A DNA stretch of 64,000 nt. It comes from Actinospineispora spinosispora DSM 44797 (GTDB taxonomy: Bacteria; Actinomycetota; Actinomycetes; Mycobacteriales; Pseudonocardiaceae). Position 1 is the first letter of the stretch, and each line of letters opens with the position of its first letter. Made by a program: the position numbers and the translations under genes. A model generated the notes under the pieces. It made no database searches. It had not been told where the DNA came from and was given only the letters and a program-made list of their open reading frames with translations. Location of the stretch: the NCBI RefSeq assembly GCF_000429025.1, contig NZ_AUBB01000030.1:1-64000 (forward strand), written 5' to 3'. This document shows positions 39,209 through 47,380 of this stretch, piece after piece.

Positions 39209-39226
39209 ACCACTCACACCGGTTTT

Positions 39227-39292
39227 CTTGATCACCACGGTCTGGTAGCTGTTTTTTCGCCTGAAAACAGCTACCAGCCCGTGGTGATCAAG
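39227..39292. repeat. 66-bp palindromic element, copy 1; possible terminator of the giant gene
   Basis: 29-nt arms (39227-39255 and 39264-39292) with one mismatch flank an 8-nt loop. It begins 18 nt after the giant gene's stop and lies before the convergent regulator's stop, so it could end transcription from both sides. There is no T-run after the stem on either strand. The same element occurs at 45616-45681. Confidence 0.9.
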
Positions 39293-39307
39293 GGGTCGAC
39301 GTGACCC

Positions 39308-40330
39308 TCAGCCGGCGCGGCGGGCCCGGCGATCGCACGCGGTGGCGAAGTCCCGCCAGGAATCGGCGCAGTCCCTGGCGAGGTCGGCCACCACCTCGGC
39401 CCAGTGCGGTGGAATGGCCTCCACCAGCTCGTCCCACTGGTCGAGGCCCACCATTCGCGCATACAGCCAGCGCACCGTGTGCCGCCCTGACGCGCTGAAG
39501 CGCAGCGACGGGTCGTCGCGCAGCCGCTCCAGGGTGGTCACGAGCTGCCTGATCTCACGCGCGCCAGTATCGGACTGCTCCGAGACTTCGGGGGCAGCGG
39601 GGACGCCGGCGGACGGGCGCGGCACTTCGGCGCGGCGACGGGTCGGGACAGGATCCTCGCCCCGGCTCATTCTGGTCCGAACATCTCGGACGGTGCCCAG
39701 CGACATACCCACGACGTCGGCGATCTCCCGTAGTGATGCTCGGGGTTGGGTGGCGACGAGTTCCGCCGCGAGGCGTCGGCGGTGGTCACCGTCGAGTGGC
39801 CGAAGTCGACCGTCCGCCCCGAGCCTGGCTGTCGACCGCGGAAGATCCGCGCTTGCCTGTCGCCGGATGGAGGCCACCGTCTTGTCCGACAGCCCCGTGG
39901 TGACCGCGATGGCACGATCGGACCACTCGGGATGCGCGGTGAGGATCCGCAGGGCCGCCGCTTTCCGCTCGGCCAGGGTCAGTGGTAGCCCGTGGCCGAC
40001 ATTGCTCCGTACCGCCAGTAGGAACGCGTCGTCCTCGCTCCCGTCGAACAGGTGCGCCGCGATCATGGTGTCTCCGCGCAGGGCAGCGGCACGGATTCGG
40101 TGCATTCCGTCGATCACCCGCATGCCGGCACGGTGCACGATGACCGGTGGCAACGGCCGCCGAGCCCCGGCGAGTAGTAGCACGTGCTCGGCGTTGGGTA
40201 CGGACGCTCTCAGCGAGTAGCCGGCATTCAGTGAGTTGATCTCGAGGGCGACCACGGCATCGGTGGGCTCTGCCGCGGCGGGCCGCAGCACGACGGGGCG
40301 GACTCGCCTGGTGGGGTACACAAGCTCCAT
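39308..40330 (-). CDS. StrR/NovG-like ParB-domain transcriptional regulator
   Basis: 340 residues from ATG at 40330, chosen because GAGGAG lies six bases upstream; a TTG 15 codons earlier has no such site. The ParB/sulfiredoxin-like domain spans roughly residues 25-150, with LPPVIVHR, MRVIDGMHRIRAAALRGDTM and VRSNVGHGLPLTLAERKAAA. Two helix-turn-helix segments follow (WSDRAIAVTTGLSDKTVASI and SLREIADVVGMSLGTVRDVR), then a C-terminal W..F region. This layout is that of pathway activators such as StrR, NovG and Tei15*. It is likely a cluster-specific DNA-binding activator. It is paralogous to the gene at 46264-47337. It may be expressed from its own upstream region or by read-through from the group above. 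Confidence 0.88.
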   Translation of the reverse strand: MELVYPTRRVRPVVLRPAAAEPTDAVVALEINSLNAGYSLRASVPNAEHVLLLAGARRPLPPVIVHRAGMRVIDGMHRIRAAALRGDTMIAAHLFDGSEDDAFLLAVRSNVGHGLPLTLAERKAAALRILTAHPEWSDRAIAVTTGLSDKTVASIRRQASADLPRSTARLGADGRLRPLDGDHRRRLAAELVATQPRASLREIADVVGMSLGTVRDVRTRMSRGEDPVPTRRRAEVPRPSAGVPAAPEVSEQSDTGAREIRQLVTTLERLRDDPSLRFSASGRHTVRWLYARMVGLDQWDELVEAIPPHWAEVVADLARDCADSWRDFATACDRRARRAG

Positions 40331-40336
40331 GAGCGG

Positions 40337-40342
40337 CTCCTC
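40337..40342 (-). promoter_or_regulatory. Ribosome binding site deciding the regulator start
   Basis: GAGGAG on the minus strand, six bases before ATG at 40330. Confidence 0.8.
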
Positions 40343-40589
40343 TACGCCGAGTCGCCGGGCTCGCTCACAACGCAACCAGACAATGAGTTACGCCCGATCA
40401 GAAACTACCTGGATAACCAGTCAAGTGGATGGTTCATTCCCAGTAATACCGTACATTTGATGCCATCATGCCGTGACGCTCGCGGAATCGATCCGGCAAC
40501 GTGGGGCGACGCGTCCGGTCGTCAGGTGAGTCGTCGGTCGACCTGACCGGTCGGATTCACAGGCTGATCACCAGGTCCCAGCGGGCGGG
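40343..40589. other. Intergenic region upstream of the StrR-like regulator
   Basis: About 250 bp. 40380-40480 is visibly richer in A+T and probably holds the regulator's promoter. A TTGACT hexamer lies on the minus strand in this stretch, but no convincing -10 box follows at standard spacing. No operator palindrome seen. Confidence 0.4.
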
Positions 40590-41954
40590 TCACGGCACTC
40601 TCACTCTGAATCGGCTGGCTTTCCCGGTCCGCGGATCCCGCTGCAGAGATCCGACAACAGCGAGAGTGACCTTCGGCTCCCGGAGCCCGGCCGCGACCAG
40701 TGCCGCCGTCAATCGGCCTGCCAACTCGACGCCGGGTGTCCCGATCACGTCGACGTGAATCCCCTGGGGCTCCTGGGTGACCTGGTACTCGACCACACCG
40801 GGCTCGGCGAGCAGGGCACTGCGGATCGCGTGCGGATGAACCGCCACCGTGTCGAACCGCATCAACTCGTCGTCACGACCGCGGACGGTCACCCGGGGAT
40901 GGCCGTGCTCGGCCGCATCCGGCAGGCGGATCATTCGGTCGGTCAGCTCGTAGCGGATGAGCGGTTGAGTTCGGTTGTACAGGTTGGTGATGAGTATCTT
41001 CGAGGATTCTGTTCCATCTGGTACCGGTCGGTTGTCCGAGTCCACCAGCTCGACGATCGCCAGATCACCGGTGAGCACGAACACCGGGTCGCCGGGCGCG
41101 GTGGTGCCGTACAGACCTTCGCTGGTGCCGTAGCGACTGCCGACGGGGACACCGAACGCCTCCGACACTCGCGCTCGTACCTCCCGCGACAGCGGCTCGC
41201 TGTGTGCCCGCACTTCGATCGGCTCGATCAGCAGCCGCCCGGCCGACTTCTCCTCGGCCAGCTGCGCCAGCACCGAGGGGTAGCCATGCAGGTTAGTGGG
41301 CGGTGCGGCATTGAGCCTGCGGGTGATCTCGGCGATGGGTAGCGTCGCGGGGATGCAACTGGTGGTGTCCAGCGCACCGCCGTACAGCGAGACGGTCGCC
41401 CGAGTCGCGTGCACCGCCGACCCTGCCGCGACCATCGTCCGACGCAACCCACCGGGCGGCAGCGGACCGGTGGCGAGCGTCCTGGCCAACGCGTCGCGCA
41501 GCGCCCCGAGTCGATAGTGCACGGCCGCGTCTCGCTCGTACACGAACATGCCACGCTCGCCGGAACTGCCGCCCGAGGCCAAGACCATGTACCGGCCCAT
41601 GAGCTCGGTCGCCTCGGTGCCGGTCGCCCCCAGATGCGCTTCGGCTACCGCCCTGGTGAGCCTGCGGTCGGTCACCACGCCGTCGAACGCAGCCATCATC
41701 TCGGTCTTGGTCATCGTCGGCATCCGGGCCAGGTCGGCGAGTTCGACGCGGGCCGGATCGAGCCCGCTGTCCCGAATCCGTGCCGCGTGAAACGGCGAAT
41801 GTGTGGCGGCATGGCTCAGCAGTTCACGCAGCGCGCCCCGTTGGTGCTCCAGCAGACGCGCCCTGTTCCAGGTACGGCGTTGCAGGTGCTCGGGCAACGC
41901 TGCCCGCAGCGCGGCGTGCCGCGCCGCGCGTCCCACACTGTCATCGGATGCCAT
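40590..41954 (-). CDS. Phenylacetate-CoA ligase (PaaK)-like adenylate-forming enzyme
   Basis: 454 residues from ATG at 41954, preceded by AAAGGA six bases upstream; a TTG six codons earlier is less likely. ASGGSSGERG is the phosphate-binding loop, SRYGTSEG the acyl-adenylate motif, LTGDLAIVE and VRGRDDELMRFD the hinge region, and RTGKASRFRV carries the C-terminal Lys. PaaK-type enzymes activate aryl or other carboxylic acids as AMP esters and pass them to CoA or a carrier. It lies 30 bp after the GMC oxidoreductase and so is third in a leftward operon. It probably activates a precursor acid for the NRPS/PKS; the acid is unknown. Confidence 0.82.
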   Translation of the reverse strand: MASDDSVGRAARHAALRAALPEHLQRRTWNRARLLEHQRGALRELLSHAATHSPFHAARIRDSGLDPARVELADLARMPTMTKTEMMAAFDGVVTDRRLTRAVAEAHLGATGTEATELMGRYMVLASGGSSGERGMFVYERDAAVHYRLGALRDALARTLATGPLPPGGLRRTMVAAGSAVHATRATVSLYGGALDTTSCIPATLPIAEITRRLNAAPPTNLHGYPSVLAQLAEEKSAGRLLIEPIEVRAHSEPLSREVRARVSEAFGVPVGSRYGTSEGLYGTTAPGDPVFVLTGDLAIVELVDSDNRPVPDGTESSKILITNLYNRTQPLIRYELTDRMIRLPDAAEHGHPRVTVRGRDDELMRFDTVAVHPHAIRSALLAEPGVVEYQVTQEPQGIHVDVIGTPGVELAGRLTAALVAAGLREPKVTLAVVGSLQRDPRTGKASRFRVRVP

Positions 41955-41984
41955 GTGTGTCCTTTCGCGCAACCATCGTGAGTG

Positions 41985-43460
41985 CTACCCGGCGGGAGGG
42001 AAGGACGCGGCGAGCCGCTCAGCCAGAGCGATCACGGTGAGATGAACATTGGCCGACGGCAGATAAGGGATGACCGAAGCATCCATGATCCACAGGCGGT
42101 CCAGTCCCCACACCTTGCCCCGGCCGTCGACCACCGCATCCGAGATGCCGTCCTTTCCCATCCGACAGGTTCCGACCGGGTGATGAAAACTCCGCACCGG
42201 GTACGGAAAACGATGTGGCTCGACCATTTCCTCACCGGGAGTCACTATCCGGTCGAGTGGTGCCGTCCGGGCGATATCGCTCAGACACCCGACGGCGGCC
42301 ACTGCCGCCGCCTGATCCGAGGCCCCGGGCAACCAGTCCAGCTCGATCCTGGGGGGAGCGGCCGGGTCCCGACCGCGGAGTCGTACCGATCCCCGCTGAG
42401 CGCGGGCATCACAGATCTGCACGTTGAGATCCGTGACGCTTCGGTCACCCTCCAGGTAACCCGAGTACGGCAGCACCTGGTAGTAGCGGCGCTCTCCGTT
42501 CACCTCGGTCACGCCGGTCAGCAGGCACTGGTACCACGGATTCCCCTCGGCCGGAGCCGGAATCTCCAGCCCGAACCGGCACGAGATCTTCGCATGATCT
42601 TGTAGGTTCGCGCCGACTCCGGGCAGTGATTCCACGATGGGTACGCCGTGGCGTTCGAGTTCGGCCACCGGTCCGATTCCGGATCGCAGCAGGACCGCAG
42701 GCGTTGCGTAGGTGCCCAGGGCGAGAATGACCGCGTCGGCATCGACCAGGTCGGCCGCTCCGCGCGCGTCGACGATCGCTACCCCGGTGGCCCGTCCACC
42801 CCGGAAGCGGATTCGATCGACGAGCACTCCCGTGCGAAGCTCGAGGTTCTCCCGGGCCAACGCCGGATCGAGGTAGTGGTCGGCGGGAGTCTGGCGTTGC
42901 CCATCGACCATGCTCAACGGAACCGGACCCACGCCCAGCGCACCCGCCAGATTATGGTCAGCGACCCAGTCGTGGCCGGCGTTGACGGCCGCTTCGGCAA
43001 AATATTCCTGCAGCTGCAGCCACGGTCGGGGGTGGCGGCTGATTGAAATCGGCCCGGCCGAGCCATGAAATGGCGTGGAGCCGAACTCTCGATCGTTCTC
43101 GATGAGGCGAAACCACGGAAGCCAGCTGTTCCAGTCGTAGCCATCGACCGCACCGCCCCACCGCTGATAGTCCTCGGGGCGACCGCGGAGAGCAACGGAG
43201 CCGTTCGTCGCCGAACTGCCGCCCACTACTCGACCGCGTGGCACGTGTTGTCCCGTCGCCGAGTACTCGGTGTCAGCGAGGTAGCCCCAGTCGTGGGATT
43301 CGGTGACGATTCGATGCCCGTGGCGCAGTGCCTCGGGCCAGCTCCCCGGCCGATAGTGTGGACCGGCTTCCAGCAGGACCACCTCGTTGCGGGAATCCCT
43401 CGCCAGTCGTCCCGCAACGACGCAGCCCGCGGTACCGGCACCGCAGATCACGATCCGCAT
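41985..43460 (-). CDS. GMC-family FAD oxidoreductase
   Basis: 491 residues. ICGAGTAGCVVAGRLA is the N-terminal dinucleotide (FAD) fold, and RGRVVGGSSATNGSVALRG is the GMC signature. The C-terminal SFHHPVGTCRMG, WGLDRLWIMDASVIP and SANVHLTVIALAERLA are the usual end of choline and alcohol dehydrogenases of this family. ATG at 43460 follows GGGGAC. It oxidises an alcohol to an aldehyde, ketone or acid with FAD. It sits 27 bp after the aminotransferase gene and 30 bp before the PaaK-like gene, so the three likely act on one building block. Substrate unknown. Confidence 0.9.
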   Translation of the reverse strand: MRIVICGAGTAGCVVAGRLARDSRNEVVLLEAGPHYRPGSWPEALRHGHRIVTESHDWGYLADTEYSATGQHVPRGRVVGGSSATNGSVALRGRPEDYQRWGGAVDGYDWNSWLPWFRLIENDREFGSTPFHGSAGPISISRHPRPWLQLQEYFAEAAVNAGHDWVADHNLAGALGVGPVPLSMVDGQRQTPADHYLDPALARENLELRTGVLVDRIRFRGGRATGVAIVDARGAADLVDADAVILALGTYATPAVLLRSGIGPVAELERHGVPIVESLPGVGANLQDHAKISCRFGLEIPAPAEGNPWYQCLLTGVTEVNGERRYYQVLPYSGYLEGDRSVTDLNVQICDARAQRGSVRLRGRDPAAPPRIELDWLPGASDQAAAVAAVGCLSDIARTAPLDRIVTPGEEMVEPHRFPYPVRSFHHPVGTCRMGKDGISDAVVDGRGKVWGLDRLWIMDASVIPYLPSANVHLTVIALAERLAASFPPAG

Positions 43461-43487
43461 GATGTCCCCGTAGTCAGGTGCGGAATA

Positions 43488-44681
43488 TCAGAGCTTTCCC
43501 GCACCGACTCGAAGTCGATCCAGACCTTCCTCGAGGACGTCGTCCGGGCAGGCATAGGTGAGCCGGACGTGGCCCTCCCCCCGGTCGCCGAAGGCGGTGC
43601 CGGCAACGACCGCGACCTGATGCGCTTCGAGCATGTAGTCGGAGAACTGCTGGGAGGTCAAGCCGGTGCCCCGGATATCAGGGAAGACATAAAAGCTACC
43701 GTCTGGTTCGCTACACGAGATTCCGTCGATCTTGTTCAGAGCGGCGACCGCTCGATCTCGTTTCCGGCGCAGCAGCTCACGAGTAGCGGCAACGTGGTCT
43801 TGGGGACCCCGCAGCGCAGCTAATGCCGCGAGTTGTACGAAGGCGGCGACGTTGGTCACCGAGTTCTGTTGGAAGATATCGAGCTCAGTAATGGTGCGCT
43901 TGTCCGCGACACACCAGCCGATCCTGAATCCGGTCATCGCATACGTCTTGGAGAACGTGTCGACGACAATGGACTGATCCGCCATGCCCGGCACCGAGGA
44001 CACCGACTGATGGATATTCGGTGCGTACACCAGCTTGCTGAAGATCTCGTCGGTGAGCACCGTGACGTTCCGGCTGCTGCAGATCTCGGCTATTTTCTCG
44101 GTGTCTTTGATCACCATACCGTTCGGCCGCTGCGGCGAGTTGAGGATCAACATCTTGGTGCGCGCCGTGATCTGGTTATCCAGCGCGTCGAGGTCGACGC
44201 CGAAGGATGGCTCCACCAGCGGGGCGTATACCACTCGACCGCCCGCGTAGGTGATCCAGAATTCGTCCGGTGGGTAACCCGGGTTGGGGAAGATGACTTC
44301 ATCCCCCTCTCCGACGATCGTGAGGATCGATTGCGTGAGCGCGTGTTTGGCACCCATGGTCACCAGGACTTCAGCGGGCTCGGTCGGCCGACCGCGGGTG
44401 CTCATTTCTTCGGCGATGGCCTCTCGCAGCTCCGGCAGGCCGGGGCCGGGCACGTAACGGACGTGCCCGTCAGCGAGCGCCTTATTGGCCGCCTCGATGA
44501 TATGCGGAGCGGGCCGGAACTCATCACCTTGAAAGTCGCCCTTCTCGAAGTGAATTATTCGGACGCCTGTCTCCCACTCCAGCTCCTGTGCCTTACGCAT
44601 TGCCGCCCACTGCTTAGGCAGCGTGAAATGAGACGTGCGATCGGCGAAACGCGCGGGGCGATCCACTGACGTCTGGGTCAT
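43488..44681 (-). CDS. Class I/II PLP-dependent aminotransferase
   Basis: 397 residues with ATG at 44681 preceded by GAGGAG. VRYVPGPGLPELREAIA, the aspartate-aminotransferase-type loop NSPQRPNGMVI, VLTDEIFSKLVY, the PLP lysine in DTFSKTYAMTGFRIGW and the late Arg in GHVRLTYAC are present. It resembles subgroup I aspartate or aromatic aminotransferases. First gene of a leftward operon with GMC oxidoreductase and PaaK-like ligase. It may convert between an amino acid and its keto acid as precursor for the cluster; the substrate cannot be read from sequence. Confidence 0.9.
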   Translation of the reverse strand: MTQTSVDRPARFADRTSHFTLPKQWAAMRKAQELEWETGVRIIHFEKGDFQGDEFRPAPHIIEAANKALADGHVRYVPGPGLPELREAIAEEMSTRGRPTEPAEVLVTMGAKHALTQSILTIVGEGDEVIFPNPGYPPDEFWITYAGGRVVYAPLVEPSFGVDLDALDNQITARTKMLILNSPQRPNGMVIKDTEKIAEICSSRNVTVLTDEIFSKLVYAPNIHQSVSSVPGMADQSIVVDTFSKTYAMTGFRIGWCVADKRTITELDIFQQNSVTNVAAFVQLAALAALRGPQDHVAATRELLRRKRDRAVAALNKIDGISCSEPDGSFYVFPDIRGTGLTSQQFSDYMLEAHQVAVVAGTAFGDRGEGHVRLTYACPDDVLEEGLDRLRVGAGKL

Positions 44682-44878
44682 GCTTTTCTAGCTCCTCAGC
44701 GTGGGCGAACTCTGCTGTGGCAGCATAGGGACGGTCACACGTACAGGACTAGGCACCAAAATTCGTCTTCGAAGTCCCAGCGATCCGTACGCGATATCCG
44801 AAGTGAGCCTGAGATGCGCTCCTTTATCAGCAATCACTCAGGCGGTGAAGCAACCAGGTGCACAGCCGACAGCGCATG
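44682..44878. promoter_or_regulatory. Probable promoter region of the aminotransferase operon
   Basis: 197 bp between vapC and the aminotransferase. A+T-richer than the flanking genes. No clear -35/-10 pair identified. Confidence 0.35.
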
Positions 44879-45289
44879 TCATGCCCGCAGTGACGCTGCG
44901 TCCATGTCGATGTTCATGACCTCGGCAAAGCGATACAGATCCACGTCATAGGACAACAGCGTCGCATGATGACGCCACGCCACCGCCGCGATCATGCAAT
45001 CCACCATCCCCCGGGGGGTGACCCCCACCCGCCGACAGGTCCGATAGATCCGGGTCGCGGCATAGAAGTCGGTCGGGGCATCGAAGCGCAGCAGGTGAAA
45101 CCGCAGCAACAGCCGCCGCAGATCCTGCTCCCGGGCGTCGTTGCGAGCGCCGGACAGCACTTCCATCACCACCGGCTCGGTGTAGCCCAACGGGCCGTCC
45201 TCACCGATCAACGCGGTCATACGTTGATCAACCGGGCTGCCGGTGGCCCGGTCGTACTCCACCCAAGCCGAAGTATCGGCCAGGATCAC
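44879..45289 (-). CDS. vapC: VapC-type PIN-domain toxin ribonuclease
   Basis: 136 residues from GTG at 45289, which overlaps the TGA of the antitoxin (GTGA). PIN-domain acidic residues are visible: ILADTSAW (first Asp), EPVVMEVLSG (Glu), GMVDCMIAAVAW (Asp) and LSYDVDLYRFAEV (Asp). Such toxins cut tRNA or rRNA with Mg2+. Length is normal. The longer frame reading through the antitoxin gene upstream is an artefact of overlapping frames. The pair is embedded in the biosynthetic region, possibly as a stabilising or mobile passenger. Confidence 0.9.
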   Translation of the reverse strand: MILADTSAWVEYDRATGSPVDQRMTALIGEDGPLGYTEPVVMEVLSGARNDAREQDLRRLLLRFHLLRFDAPTDFYAATRIYRTCRRVGVTPRGMVDCMIAAVAWRHHATLLSYDVDLYRFAEVMNIDMDAASLRA

Positions 45290-45498
45290 CGGCCACCACG
45301 CGGTGCGCTGTCCTCCGGCAGGTCCCCGATCGCACCGGCGCCGCGCATCCCCAACGCCTCCTCGCGACTCATCGGCTGGCCAGCCAGATGCCGCAGCGCC
45401 AGATTCACCGCCTCGGTCTTGGTGTGTACCCCGTAGCGATCCATGATCGCTCGAACATCGTCGCCCTCGAGCTCGATATTCGTTCGCTCCCTCGCCAT
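45286..45498 (-). CDS. vapB: VapB-type antitoxin
   Basis: 70 residues from ATG at 45498. MARERTNIELEGDDVRAIMD and VHTKTEAVNLALRHLAGQ form a ribbon-helix-helix DNA-binding domain of the VapB type (VapB antitoxins with 'RTNIELDDELV' openings are common in actinobacteria). The C-terminal tail would bind VapC. Translation is coupled to vapC by a 4-base overlap. Confidence 0.88.
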   Translation of the reverse strand: MARERTNIELEGDDVRAIMDRYGVHTKTEAVNLALRHLAGQPMSREEALGMRGAGAIGDLPEDSAPRGGR

Positions 45499-45508
45499 AC
45501 ACAAACCA

Positions 45509-45523
45509 TACACGAAAGGTGTA
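45509..45523. promoter_or_regulatory. Candidate VapB operator
   Basis: TACACGAAAGGTGTA, an inverted repeat of 5-bp arms, lies 11 bp upstream of vapB. A second TACAC overlaps the start region (CATACACAAACCATACACG), giving direct repeats. This fits autoregulation by a ribbon-helix-helix antitoxin. Confidence 0.5.
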
Positions 45524-45615
45524 CCGCAGATGTATGGCCAAGGGGACTGCAACGGCACACCGTCAGCGGGGCATCGTACCGGGGCGGGCGGGGCTGCGCC
45601 CGGCAGCTGTCGTGC

Positions 45616-45681
45616 CTTGATCACCACGGTCTGGTGGCTGTTTTTTCGCCTGACTACAGCCACCAGGCCGTGGTGATCAAG
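45616..45681. repeat. 66-bp palindromic element, copy 2
   Basis: 25-nt arms 45616-45640 and 45657-45681 with one mismatch. Same orientation and sequence as copy 1 except that GGTAGCTG/CAGCTACC has become GGTGGCTG/CAGCCACC, a paired change that keeps the stem. The loop-side TTTTTTCGCCTGA is shared. It does not follow an evident gene end. Confidence 0.9.
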
Positions 45682-46263
45682 AAAGCCGGTGCGGGTGGCG
45701 CGGATGAGACTGGTGGGGCTGGGTTGAGGAGTTTCCGGGCGCAGCCCGCGCACTACGCCGCCGCCCGGCCAGCACAACTATCGCGCAGCCACATTGTCCC
45801 CGGTCCAGACCGCAGTAGACAGGGCCACCGACAAAACCGTAGGCCAACAGCTTGATCCACTTAAGGTAAGCGGCATTGATGTGCACATAGCGCGGTGTGA
45901 CCACAAGGTGCGCGGTGTGCGCAACGAGTGCGTGGGACCCACGAACGGCGATCCTATCCTCCAACGCATCGGTCCGTCTTCCCTGAGAGGTCTGACTCAA
46001 GCTCCTTCAGCACTAGCGAGATAAAGCCTTCCAGGTGGCTAATCACTCGTGATACGGTGGACTGGTCGACGAAAAGTAGTTCCCGATTAACATTCTCGGC
46101 GATTACGGTTTAGAGTGGGTGATCGCCACTTTAAGTTTCTAGCCGAAGGGTTAAGTGGCGCAGCCTGTCGATTCAAACTACTTCACGCGGCGAACTACTC
46201 AATCCGCGTGACGGATTCGAGACGCTGAGGTTTCGCAGAATCCGAATAGCAGGGGGTATCAAT
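45682..46263. other. Non-coding stretch upstream of the second StrR-like regulator
   Basis: About 580 bp. I see no convincing gene; one minus-strand frame of about 107 codons (45677-46000) has a TTG start, no ribosome site and runs into the palindrome. 46000-46262 is clearly A+T-richer and is the likely promoter region of the downstream regulator. Confidence 0.5.
46124..46160. promoter_or_regulatory. Inverted repeat upstream of the second regulator (candidate operator or leader hairpin)
   Basis: CGCCACTT (46124-46131) and AAGTGGCG (46153-46160) are perfect inverted arms 21 bp apart, about 100 bp before the ATG. The geometry resembles the long-spaced dyad at 55886-55929. Confidence 0.45.
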
Positions 46264-47337
46264 ATGGCAGCATCTAGCGAATTCGAGAATTCGAGAGAAA
46301 GCCGCGAAGAGCTGTTTAGATTGATCGGATACAAAGCGGAGGAAACTCCGGCAGAGACCGTAGCCATCTCTTCGTTGGTTTTACAGCGCTCGGTGCGCAC
46401 GTCAGGCGCGGACGAAGAACACGTACGCAACCTTGCCGGCACATACTCGCCGATGCCGCATATCATGGTCCAGCGGTCAACCATGATCGTCATCGACGGT
46501 GCGCACCGAGTCCACGTGGCATTAGCTCGGGGAGACACGGTCGTCCGCGCACATTTCTTTGACGGCGACGATCGCGAGGCGTTCGCACTCGCGGTCAAGC
46601 TCAACTCTTCCCATGGCCTCCCGCTGTCACGTAAAGACCGACAGGCCGCGGTGGACCGGTTGCTCGTCATGTGGCCCGACTGGTCCAATAACACCATCGG
46701 GTTCTTTGCCGAGGTATCACCACGTTGGGTGGCAGAGCGCAGACGGTGTCTGGACGCGGGTCGCTGGGACTCGACGGTGCGCTTCGGCCGGGATGGCCGT
46801 TCACGACCGCTGCACACCGCGCATCAGCGACGTCACGCGTTTCAACTGTTCACCGACAACCCAAAGGCGACGCTGCGGGAGATCGCACACCGGACCGGGC
46901 TGTCCGTCGGCACCGTGCGCGATGTCCGGCTGCGGTACGAATCGGGCCGCGACCCGGTACCCCTCAGGCAGCGACGCGATCATGATCTAACTGTGCCCAG
47001 GCCACGCGCAACGCCCGATGAGCCCGCTGATGACCTGTCCACATCGCACCCGGCCAAGGAAAATCAGCGCCGCGGCCGATCGGAATTGATCAACCATCTG
47101 CGCCGCGATCCAGCGTTACGTCAGTCCCAGACCGGGCGGTTCCTGCTGCGGGCACTCGATCCCCTGGCGTGGGAACCGAACGGGTGGCGCGCAATCGCCA
47201 AAGCGGTACCGGCCCATCTCCGGGAGACTGTCGCGGTCGCGGCGAACGAGTGCGCCGAATTGTGGTATTCCTTCGCGGATGCGACAGTGCAGCAGGAGCC
47301 GTTCCCGGCCCGGGAGATGGCCGGCAGCGAATTCTGA
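46264..47337 (+). CDS. Second StrR-like ParB-domain transcriptional regulator
   Basis: 357 residues; ATG follows AGGGGG seven to eight bases upstream. The ParB-like domain is seen in MIVIDGAHRVHVALARGDTV, AHFFDGDDREAFALAVKLNS and HGLPLSRKDRQAAVDRLL. A first HTH region is poorly conserved (WSNNTIGFFAEVSPRWVAER). The second is good (TLREIAHRTGLSVGTVRDVR). The C-terminal WRAIAKAVPAHLRETVAVAA region matches the first regulator (39308-40330). GC content is lower at its 5' end. It converges on the DegT operon's end with a 43-bp gap. Probable pathway regulator, perhaps acting on the palindrome at 55886. Confidence 0.85.
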   Translation: MAASSEFENSRESREELFRLIGYKAEETPAETVAISSLVLQRSVRTSGADEEHVRNLAGTYSPMPHIMVQRSTMIVIDGAHRVHVALARGDTVVRAHFFDGDDREAFALAVKLNSSHGLPLSRKDRQAAVDRLLVMWPDWSNNTIGFFAEVSPRWVAERRRCLDAGRWDSTVRFGRDGRSRPLHTAHQRRHAFQLFTDNPKATLREIAHRTGLSVGTVRDVRLRYESGRDPVPLRQRRDHDLTVPRPRATPDEPADDLSTSHPAKENQRRGRSELINHLRRDPALRQSQTGRFLLRALDPLAWEPNGWRAIAKAVPAHLRETVAVAANECAELWYSFADATVQQEPFPAREMAGSEF

Positions 47338-47380
47338 CTCCCCGGATGTGGTGTCGATATGGGGCGCCAGATGCACCCGA

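Noticed and set aside
2..39208. Giant frame as an assembly artefact or fusion of several genes
   Set aside because: Domains, linkers and codon bias stay in the same frame for 39 kb, and the linkers share motifs from end to end. Independent genes would show stops, ribosome sites and intergenic gaps. Resequencing would still be useful.
2..39208. Type VII secretion (WXG100/LXG) signal in the giant protein
   Set aside because: No WxG helix-turn-helix is visible in the window. The true N-terminus lies outside, so the question stays open.
39227..39292. Calling the palindrome a classical Rho-independent terminator
   Set aside because: No T-run follows the stem on either strand, and the second copy does not follow a gene. 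Kept as a repeat with possible terminator role.
45677..46000. Minus-strand frame of 107 codons as a gene
   Set aside because: TTG start, no ribosome site, no recognised domain, and its end runs through the palindromic repeat.
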